Below the pieces are notes generated by a model, which was not told the DNA's origin, searched no databases, and worked only from the letters and a program-made list of their open reading frames with translations. From assembly GCA_030825745.1 (NCBI GenBank), contig JAPJPH010000031.1, positions 1-7,072 of the forward strand: a stretch of DNA of 7,072 nt, given 5' to 3'. The translations under genes were made by a program, and so were the position numbers. Shown piece after piece: positions 1-5,590 of this stretch (position 1 is the stretch's first letter; each line of letters starts with the position of its first letter). Origin of the DNA: Anaerococcus sp. GTDB lineage: Bacteria > Bacillota > Clostridia > Tissierellales > Peptoniphilaceae.

Positions 1-52
1 AAAACTGACCTCCTTAAGTTAGTTTTTTAGGTCTAACTTTTGGGGGTCAGTT
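1..52 (-). terminator. Hairpin downstream of the operon, possible terminator cut by the window edge
   Basis: Positions 3-22 and 33-52 form an inverted repeat, 17 of 20 positions paired, with a 10-base loop (23-32). On the minus strand the stem begins AACTGACCCCC and closes with GGAGGTCAGTT, followed by T residues at 2-1 that may continue outside the window. It lies about 30 bases past the malic enzyme stop, where a rho-independent terminator belongs; I see no other between 81 and 53. On the plus strand no T-run follows it, so it would act only for this operon. Against a plain terminator, the U-tract cannot be seen in full, the descending arm carries a perfect ribosome-site sequence (AAGGAGGT), and the outer arm looks like an insertion sequence end. 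Confidence 0.4.
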
Positions 53-54
53 CA
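1..54. mobile_element. Possible end of an IS3-type insertion sequence continuing off the left edge
   Basis: Read on the minus strand from position 54, the sequence begins TGAACTGACCCCCAAAAG. From memory this resembles the terminal inverted repeats of IS3-family (IS150-group) elements of low-GC Gram-positives, which start with TG and often carry an ACTGACCCCCAAAA core. About 40 bases further in lies AAGGAGGT, a strong ribosome site pointing off the window edge, where the first transposase frame of such an element would begin. The sub-terminal inverted repeat would then be part of the element. No transposase residues are visible, since only about 54 bases would be in view, and target duplication cannot be tested. 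The call rests on recalled resemblance. Confidence 0.4.
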
Positions 55-80
55 GGTTTAGCTTATGGTCAAAATTTATT

Positions 81-1262
81 TTATAATCTAGTAAGTCCTT
101 CTTCTTTGGCTTGTTTACCTACAGCTTCTGCTACAACTTCTGCAACTCTCTTATCAAATGGAGATGGAATTACATAGTCATCTTTTAATTCTTCATCAGA
201 TACTAAAGATGCTATTGCCCTAGCTGCTGCTATTTTCATTGGTTCTGATATTTTCTTAGAGTGAACATCTAAGGCACCCTTAAATAGGCCAGGGAAGGCT
301 AGGACGTTATTTACTTGGTTAGGATAATCACTTCTTCCAGTACCTACAACTCTAGCTCCAGCTTCTTTAGCTTCATCATAGTCAATTTCTGGGTTTGGGT
401 TAGCCATAGCAAAGATAATTGGATCTTTTCTCATTGACTTAACCATTTCCTTATTTATTTTGTTTGGTACACTTACTCCTATAAATATATCAGCTTTTTT
501 CATAGCTTCTTCTAAACTTATATCTTCCCTATCTTTATTTGTTATTTCAGACAAACTCTTGTAAAGATCATTCTTGTAAGTGTCTTTGTTGTTAGCATTT
601 AAACAACCCTTAGAGTTAAAGGCATATATATTTGAAATTCCTAGGTCTAGGAGCATTTTAATTATAGATGAACCTGCAGCTCCAACCCCTGATATAACAA
701 CATTACACTCTTCTGCTTTTTTACCAACTAGTTTTAGGGAGTTTATTAGGGCAGCTGTTGTTACTATAGCTGTACCATGTTGATCATCATGGAAAACTGG
801 GATATCTAGTTCTTCTTTTAGTCTTGTTTCTATTTCTATACATTCTGGAGCTTTTATATCTTCTAGGTTAACTCCACCTAAACCAGGTGATACTAGTTTT
901 ACAAAGTTAATTATCTCATCAACATCTTTGGTATTTATTACTAGAGGTATAGCATTTAGGCCACCAAATTGTTTAAATAGACAACATTTACCCTCCATAA
1001 CTGGTAGGGCTGCTTCAGCTCCTATATCTCCTAGGCCTAGCACTGCTGTACCATTTGAAATAACAGCAATTGTATTTGCCTTGCCAGTATATTTATATAC
1101 ATCTTCCTTATTTTCAGAAATTTTTATACAAGGTTCTGCAACTCCTGGAGAATAAACTAGGGATAGGTCTTCCTTGGTTTCTAGTTTAGTTTTTAGTTCA
1201 GTTGAAATCTTTCCTTCTAATTGTTCGTGTAATTTAAGTGCTCTTTCTTTTAGATTTTCCAT
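81..1262 (-). CDS. Malic enzyme (oxaloacetate-decarboxylating malate dehydrogenase), short bacterial form
   Basis: Oxidatively decarboxylates L-malate to pyruvate and CO2, reducing NAD+ or NADP+. The 393-residue length is that of the short bacterial form, without the C-terminal phosphotransacetylase-like domain of long MaeB proteins. The N-terminal malic domain has VYSPGVAEPC (36-45) with the catalytic Tyr37, VMEGKCCLFKQFGG (88-101) with the catalytic Lys92, and metal ligands in NLEDIKAPE (132-140, E134/D135) and FHDDQHGTA (157-165). The NAD-binding domain follows with the Rossmann loop GVGAAGSS (192-199), then FAMANPNPEI (284-293) and SDYPNQVNN (311-319). At the end of the second Rossmann strand the sequence is FNSKG, with Asn216 where an acidic residue often binds the ribose of NAD, so the cofactor is uncertain. 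It is the last gene of the operon and ends the aspartate-to-pyruvate route. The start is fixed by AGGAGG at 1268-1273. An anaplerotic role in reverse is less likely in this setting. Confidence 0.93.
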   Translation of the reverse strand: MENLKERALKLHEQLEGKISTELKTKLETKEDLSLVYSPGVAEPCIKISENKEDVYKYTGKANTIAVISNGTAVLGLGDIGAEAALPVMEGKCCLFKQFGGLNAIPLVINTKDVDEIINFVKLVSPGLGGVNLEDIKAPECIEIETRLKEELDIPVFHDDQHGTAIVTTAALINSLKLVGKKAEECNVVISGVGAAGSSIIKMLLDLGISNIYAFNSKGCLNANNKDTYKNDLYKSLSEITNKDREDISLEEAMKKADIFIGVSVPNKINKEMVKSMRKDPIIFAMANPNPEIDYDEAKEAGARVVGTGRSDYPNQVNNVLAFPGLFKGALDVHSKKISEPMKIAAARAIASLVSDEELKDDYVIPSPFDKRVAEVVAEAVGKQAKEEGLTRL

Positions 1263-1267
1263 ATATT

Positions 1268-1273
1268 CCTCCT
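1268..1273 (-). promoter_or_regulatory. Ribosome binding site of malic enzyme, overlapping the fumC stop
   Basis: The minus strand reads TAGGAGG, in which TAG is the fumarase stop codon and AGGAGG is a perfect Shine-Dalgarno core five bases before the ATG at 1262. A ribosome terminating on fumC sits over the start site of the next gene, so tight coupling with high expression is expected. Confidence 0.8.
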
Positions 1274-2636
1274 ATACCATTTCTTCTATTTTCATAATTT
1301 TATCAAAATCTTCTTCACTTAGATATCCTAACTCTAGGGTAGATTCTTTTAGAGTTAGATTTTTCTTGTGGGCATTTTTAGCTATTTCTGATGCCTTGTC
1401 ATAACCTATGTGAGGAGATAGTTTGGTAACTAGCATTAAAGAGTTATTTAGGTTTTTTTCAATGTTAGTTTTATTAGCAAGAAGTCCTTGTAATAGTTTT
1501 TCTCTAAAACAATTCATGGACTTAGATAATAAAGTTATGGATTGGTCCATATTATATATCATTAGTGGCATATAAACATTTAGTTGCATTTGACCTTGGG
1601 TATTTGCCATACTGATGGCAAAGTCGTTGGCCATAACTTGAATACAAATCATCGTCATTGATTCTACCTGGGTTGGATTTACCTTACCTGGCATAATTGA
1701 TGAGCCTGGTTCATTAGCTGGTATTTCTAGCTCTCCTATCCCGCATCTAGGGCCACATGATGAAAATCTTATATCAGATGCAATTTTGTATAGGTCTGTT
1801 GCTAGGGTTTTTATAGCAGAATGGACTATAACTATAGCTGACTTTGATGATAGTTGATAGAATTTATTAGGATCTGATGAAAAATCAATTCCAGTTAAAT
1901 CTTCTAGTTTACTAGCTACATCATCTCCAAATCCCTCAGGAGTATTTATTCCAGTTCCCACTGCAGTACCACCTATGGCTAGATAGTGTAGATTTTTTGC
2001 TAGATCTTTTATGGCCTCATAGTCTCTTTCAACCATAACCCTCCGCCCAGAAATTTCTTGGGATAGTCTAAGGGGGGTTGCATCTTGAAGATGGGTTCTG
2101 CCGACTTTTATGATATCTCCATTTTCTTTTTCTAAAACTTTTAGCTGGTCTATAAATTTTTCTATGGCAGGAAATAACTTTTCCACTAGATTTATAGATG
2201 TACTAACATGCATAGATGTTGGGAAGGTATCATTTGAAGATTGACTCATATTTACATGGTCATTTGGATGGATTATATTTTCTCCACATATTTTATTGGC
2301 TATATGGCTTATAACCTCATTGGTATTCATATTGGTTTGGGTGCCAGATCCTGTTTGCCATATACTTAGAGGAAACTGGTCCTCATATTTTCCAGATAAA
2401 ATTTCATCTGCTGCTTCAACTATTAGGTCTTTTCTTTTCTCATCTAGGATAGACCTATCAAAGTTAGCCAAGGCACAGGCTTTTTTTAATAGAACCTGGG
2501 CTTTTATCAACGATTTTGGCATGGTTTCGACATCTTTAGGGAAATTTTCCAGTGACCTCTGGGTTTGAGCTCCCCACATGGCTGTTTCTGGAACATTTAT
2601 TATCCCTATTGAATCTTTTTCTTGTCTATAATTCAT
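1272..2636 (-). CDS. fumC: Fumarate hydratase class II
   Basis: Iron-sulfur-free cytoplasmic fumarase that interconverts fumarate and L-malate. From the ATG at 2636 the product is 454 residues, close to the usual length of about 460, and begins MNYRQEKDSIGIINVPETAM, much like other FumC proteins. WGAQTQRSLENF (21-32), TGSGTQTNMN (95-104), SSNDTFPT (133-140), GRTHLQDATPL (179-189) and the signature GSSIMPGKVNP (311-321) are all present. With a constant offset of six, T181, H182, S312, K318 and N320 fall on T187, H188, S318, K324 and N326 of the E. coli enzyme; S312 is the expected catalytic serine. NEP before the signature and His at 182 separate it from the aspartase paralogue in the same operon. 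It would take the fumarate made by aspartase on to malate for the next gene. The stop TAG overlaps the ribosome site of the malic enzyme gene. A longer start at 2669 is possible but poorly supported. Confidence 0.95.
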   Translation of the reverse strand: MNYRQEKDSIGIINVPETAMWGAQTQRSLENFPKDVETMPKSLIKAQVLLKKACALANFDRSILDEKRKDLIVEAADEILSGKYEDQFPLSIWQTGSGTQTNMNTNEVISHIANKICGENIIHPNDHVNMSQSSNDTFPTSMHVSTSINLVEKLFPAIEKFIDQLKVLEKENGDIIKVGRTHLQDATPLRLSQEISGRRVMVERDYEAIKDLAKNLHYLAIGGTAVGTGINTPEGFGDDVASKLEDLTGIDFSSDPNKFYQLSSKSAIVIVHSAIKTLATDLYKIASDIRFSSCGPRCGIGELEIPANEPGSSIMPGKVNPTQVESMTMICIQVMANDFAISMANTQGQMQLNVYMPLMIYNMDQSITLLSKSMNCFREKLLQGLLANKTNIEKNLNNSLMLVTKLSPHIGYDKASEIAKNAHKKNLTLKESTLELGYLSEEDFDKIMKIEEMV

Positions 2637-2642
2637 TTTTTT

Positions 2643-2648
2643 ACCTCT
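2643..2648 (-). promoter_or_regulatory. Ribosome binding site that decides the fumarase start
   Basis: The minus strand reads AGAGGT within AGAGAGGTAA, six bases before the ATG at 2636. The in-frame ATG at 2669 has only AGAAGAG directly against it, too close to work well. Starting at 2669 would also overlap the regulator gene by 20 bases and add 11 residues (MLEITSKRGKK) not expected in a fumarase, so 2636 is preferred. Confidence 0.7.
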
Positions 2649-2649
2649 C

Positions 2650-3567
2650 TTAGAAGTTATCTCTAACATACTCTTCTAACATTCTTATTAGAATTTGTGC
2701 AGATTTTTTTACTTTTCTTGTTGAATTATAATGAATCATTATTTCTCTTTTGCTAAGGGCAGGCTCTGTTTTTACAAAAACACATTCTAATTTATTATCT
2801 AGGGCCATCCCAGCTGGAACTATAGTTATACCAAGACCCTCTGCAACAAATTTTAGGGCTAGGTACATACTATCAGTATCTAGGATATGGACTAGGGTGT
2901 TTTGTGTATACTTATCTAGTTGAGCAAAAATCGCCCTTAAGTTTTGTCCCTTTTTCATACCAACAATTTTTTGCCCACTCAAGGCTTTGGCATCAATAGT
3001 TGGGATTGATTTTTGGGGATAGCTTATATTTTCTTTTTTTAAAATAGGATTATCAACTGCTAAGGCAACATATACTTCTTCTTCAAAAAGCCTAATATTT
3101 GTTAGCTCTAGCTTACTAGCCTGGTCATAGCTTATGGAAAAGTCACACTCTCCTTCAAAGGCAGCTATATTTAAGTCTCTAGTCTTACCTTCTAAAAGTT
3201 TTATGTCTATTCCTGGATGGGCTAGATTAAACTTTCTAAGGACTTTGGATAGTAGGTAATAGGATAAGTAATCAGTCGCCCCAATTATTATTTGTCCCCT
3301 CTTTAGATTATTTATATCTGCAATTTGATTTTTGGCATCTTCTTCTATGGCCATGATATCTAAAAGCGACTTATAAAAAATCTCTCCTGCCTCAGTTAGC
3401 TTAAGTGGAGAAAAATCTCTATCAAAAATTTCAATACCCAAATTATGCTCTTTCCTTTTAATATATTGGCTAAGGGCAGATTGGGATATAAAAAGTTTTT
3501 TGCTAGCATCAGTTATACTACCATTTTCTAGGATAGCTGATATATACTCATAATCAGTGTGTGACAA
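2650..3567 (-). CDS. LysR-type transcriptional regulator
   Basis: DNA-binding regulator of 305 residues, typical for the family. The N-terminal winged helix-turn-helix covers about residues 3-62: NGSITDASKKLFISQSALSQ (15-34) matches the family's helix-turn-helix, followed by LGIEIFDRD (43-51) and LKLTEAG (55-61). A linker helix (about 62-90) leads to a two-lobed effector-binding domain (about 90-300), beginning GQIIIGATDYLSYYLL and including FVAEGLGITIVPAGMA (240-255). The start codon is TTG. The gene lies nine bases after the racemase gene and 13 before fumarase, on the same strand, whereas LysR genes are more often divergent from their targets. It would therefore be made with the enzymes it probably controls, giving a feedback loop. 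The effector is not visible from sequence; aspartate, fumarate or malate are natural guesses. The dyad at 7033-7052 is a candidate site. Confidence 0.92.
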   Translation of the reverse strand: MSHTDYEYISAILENGSITDASKKLFISQSALSQYIKRKEHNLGIEIFDRDFSPLKLTEAGEIFYKSLLDIMAIEEDAKNQIADINNLKRGQIIIGATDYLSYYLLSKVLRKFNLAHPGIDIKLLEGKTRDLNIAAFEGECDFSISYDQASKLELTNIRLFEEEVYVALAVDNPILKKENISYPQKSIPTIDAKALSGQKIVGMKKGQNLRAIFAQLDKYTQNTLVHILDTDSMYLALKFVAEGLGITIVPAGMALDNKLECVFVKTEPALSKREIMIHYNSTRKVKKSAQILIRMLEEYVRDNF

Positions 3568-3573
3568 TTAAAA

Positions 3574-3580
3574 CTCCTAT
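3574..3580 (-). promoter_or_regulatory. Ribosome binding site of the regulator gene, supports a TTG start
   Basis: The minus strand reads ATAGGAG, overlapping the TAG stop of the racemase gene, six bases before a TTG codon at 3567. There is no in-frame ATG or GTG in the first twenty codons, and the protein from TTG has a full-length LysR N-terminus, so TTG is the supported start. Confidence 0.7.
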
Positions 3581-4284
3581 TTACTATTTCTAAAGGAGAG
3601 GGCTCTTCTTATACTCTCTTTAACTAGTAATTTTTCTGTATCAAGTAAAGGATATGACCTATCAGTATCTAGGCTATTGATATAAGAGGCTTCAGTACAG
3701 GCTAGAACTACTAGATCTGCCCCATTATCATATAGGTCATTTAAGGTTTGGTGGTATTTATCAAAATCAGCCACACCCCTTTGTTTGACATCCTCATATA
3801 AGCAAGAATTTATCTTATCTTGGATATTTCTAGGGTTCTCTAATAAAGTATGTCCACTATCCCTAACAACCTTTTCAAAAAGTCCACTTTTTATGGTTCC
3901 CTCTGTTGCAAATAGGGATATCTTAGAAGGTTTATCCAAGCTTTTTAGGCTATCTTCTAATAGCTCTATCATATTTATAATAGGAACCTTGGTAAGTTTA
4001 GCAAGCTCATTATAGAAAAAATGAGCAGTATTACAGGTTATTACATAAAAATCAGGGCCTAGTTGATCAGCTTGTTTTATATCACAGGCTAGATAATCCA
4101 GTGGATTTTCATCACTTTCACCTAAGATATACTTGGTTCTATCAGGAATAGCTGCATGGTTAAACACCAAGTAGTTTAGATACTCCTGGTCAGAATCAGG
4201 CTTATAAATTTTATTCATGTCATTTAAAAAGTTACAGGTGGCAAGAGTACCCATGCCACCTAAAACTACAAAAAAGTCTTTCAT
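3577..4284 (-). CDS. Aspartate/glutamate racemase family protein, probable aspartate racemase
   Basis: Cofactor-independent cytoplasmic racemase of 235 residues, the usual size for the family. The N-terminal GGMGTLAT (9-16) corresponds to the common GGMGPLAT loop with Thr in place of Pro. The N-terminal lobe carries IPDRT (46-50) and TCNTAH (83-88), with Cys84 as one catalytic cysteine; the C-terminal lobe carries ACTE (195-198), with Cys196 as the second. Having both cysteines argues for a working two-base racemase. The motif set resembles RacD/YgeA-type aspartate racemases more than MurI glutamate racemase. With an aspartase and acidic amino-acid carrier upstream, its likely job is to convert D-aspartate into the L-form used by aspartase; making D-aspartate for peptidoglycan cross-bridges is an alternative. 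Maleate isomerases share this fold and would also yield fumarate, but the motifs fit racemase better. The ATG follows the transporter stop by only 7 bases with a poor ribosome site (AAGAAA), so re-initiation after the upstream gene is likely. Confidence 0.85.
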   Translation of the reverse strand: MKDFFVVLGGMGTLATCNFLNDMNKIYKPDSDQEYLNYLVFNHAAIPDRTKYILGESDENPLDYLACDIKQADQLGPDFYVITCNTAHFFYNELAKLTKVPIINMIELLEDSLKSLDKPSKISLFATEGTIKSGLFEKVVRDSGHTLLENPRNIQDKINSCLYEDVKQRGVADFDKYHQTLNDLYDNGADLVVLACTEASYINSLDTDRSYPLLDTEKLLVKESIRRALSFRNSK

Positions 4285-4291
4285 AATTTTC

Positions 4292-5590
4292 TTATATCTC
4301 TACACCTTCCATTGCTGGTATTTCATCTGATAAATATCTTTCTTTATCTAATAGATTTTCTTGGTTTGCACTAATAAATGTAGCAACAACATCTCCTGTT
4401 ACATTTAAAGCTGTTCTAAACATATCTACGATTCTTTCAACACTCATGATTAGTGAAACACCCTCTACAGGTAATCCTACAGAAGTTAGTACCATAGATA
4501 ACATGATCATTCCAGATCCTGGAACTCCTGCTGTACCAATTGATGATAAAACGGCTGTTAATACAACAGTAACTAGGTTTGCTGTAGTTAGTTCTATTCC
4601 AAAGGCATTAGCTATAAATATAACTGCACAACCTTGATATATAGCCGTTCCATTCATATTTATAGTTGCTCCTAGTGGGATGGTAAATGATGATATCTCA
4701 CGAGGAACTCCCAGTGCATCACATGATGATAGGGTTAGAGGAATAGTTGCATTTGAGCTTGCTGATGAAAAAGCAAAGGTATATACTGGTAAAACTTTTT
4801 TGAAAAATTGCTTAGGTCCAGTCTTTGAACTACTTACTATTAGTGGTAGGTATATAATTACTACTAATAAAATCATAGCTACAAGCACTGCCCCTAGGAA
4901 TTTTAAAAGTGGGCCTACTATACCAAGTCCTACATCTGTAAATGTTCTAGCTATAAGAGCAAAAACACCATAAGGAGCTACTTTCATTATCAAGGCAGTA
5001 ACCTTCATCATAAAGTCATTTCCACTTTCTACAATAGAAATTATAGGTTTTAGACTCTCGCCTGCTTTACCACAAACTATTCCTGTCAAAAATGCCCAGA
5101 ATATAATTTGAAGCATCTCACCATTAGCTAATGATGCAATAGGGTTTTTAGGGATAATGTTTACAATGGTTTCTATCATTGTTGGGGCAGCTTCTGTATT
5201 TATTTCAGGTTTACTCATACCTGATAGACTCATTCCGATGCCTTGTTTAAATAATGATGACATCAAAAATGCTAAAACAATACCAACAGCAGTTGTAATT
5301 AGATATATTATTAAGGTTCTAACTGCAACCCTACCAAATTGGGAAACATCTTTCATTTGCATAACACCAGTTGTAATTGAGAAAAATACAAGTGGCACTA
5401 CAAGCATTTGTAATAATCTAACAAAACCTTGACCTAGTAAATAAAATAATCCATCTATTAAAACCGTTTGCTTTATGTAACCATCTGGTAAGGCATAGTG
5501 GAGAATTAGACCTACCACTAAACCTATTAGCATGGAATATAGTATTTTCTTGGTGGCACTCATTTTTTTAATTTTTGTTTCTTCTTTCAT
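4292..5590 (-). CDS. Dicarboxylate/amino acid:cation symporter, probably aspartate/glutamate uptake
   Basis: Inner-membrane secondary transporter of the DAACS (GltP/GltT/DctA, EAAT-like) family, 432 residues, a normal length. Hydrophobic segments follow the family fold: membrane helices at roughly 13-32, 45-75, 88-112, 156-180, 195-215 and 225-252, then hairpin 1 with the serine-rich SSASSNATIP (275-284), helix 7 with NMNGTA (311-316), hairpin 2 with GTAGVPGSG (352-360), and helix 8 with DMFRTALNVTGD (389-400). In helix 8, D389, R392, N396 and D400 align with D394, R397, N401 and D405 of archaeal GltPh, where the Arg holds the side-chain carboxylate of aspartate and the last Asp takes part in Na+ binding. 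E. coli DctA, as I recall it, lacks both aspartates, so an acidic amino acid is favoured over a C4-dicarboxylate. Its place between aspartase and racemase points to aspartate. Glutamate, fumarate/malate, or proton rather than sodium coupling remain possible. Confidence 0.9.
   Translation of the reverse strand: MKEETKIKKMSATKKILYSMLIGLVVGLILHYALPDGYIKQTVLIDGLFYLLGQGFVRLLQMLVVPLVFFSITTGVMQMKDVSQFGRVAVRTLIIYLITTAVGIVLAFLMSSLFKQGIGMSLSGMSKPEINTEAAPTMIETIVNIIPKNPIASLANGEMLQIIFWAFLTGIVCGKAGESLKPIISIVESGNDFMMKVTALIMKVAPYGVFALIARTFTDVGLGIVGPLLKFLGAVLVAMILLVVIIYLPLIVSSSKTGPKQFFKKVLPVYTFAFSSASSNATIPLTLSSCDALGVPREISSFTIPLGATINMNGTAIYQGCAVIFIANAFGIELTTANLVTVVLTAVLSSIGTAGVPGSGMIMLSMVLTSVGLPVEGVSLIMSVERIVDMFRTALNVTGDVVATFISANQENLLDKERYLSDEIPAMEGVEI

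Noticed and set aside
1031..1040. Perfect 10-base palindrome CTAGGCCTAG
   Set aside because: It encodes the conserved Leu-Gly-Leu-Gly of malic enzyme, and CTAG-rich Leu codons are common in the window, so coding constraint explains it.
580..1404. Plus-strand open frames of 67-76 codons opposite malic enzyme and fumarase
   Set aside because: They are antisense shadows of strongly supported genes, with no ribosome sites or recognisable domains.
2637..2669. Longer fumarase start at 2669 adding 11 residues
   Set aside because: It overlaps the regulator gene, has a ribosome-like sequence directly against the ATG, and gives an N-terminus not seen in fumarases; the ATG at 2636 has AGAGGT at proper spacing.
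3577..4284. Maleate isomerase or MurI glutamate racemase as the identity of the racemase gene
   Set aside because: The GGMG loop with AT, the IPDRT motif and the two cysteines in TCNTAH and ACTE fit the aspartate racemase group better, and the operon context is aspartate. Kept only as an alternative.
5564..5590. Alternative transporter start at the ATG at 5563
   Set aside because: The upstream sequence is only a weak AGAAGA run, whereas the ATG at 5590 has AAAGGGGTG four bases away. The short charged N-terminus is normal for the family.
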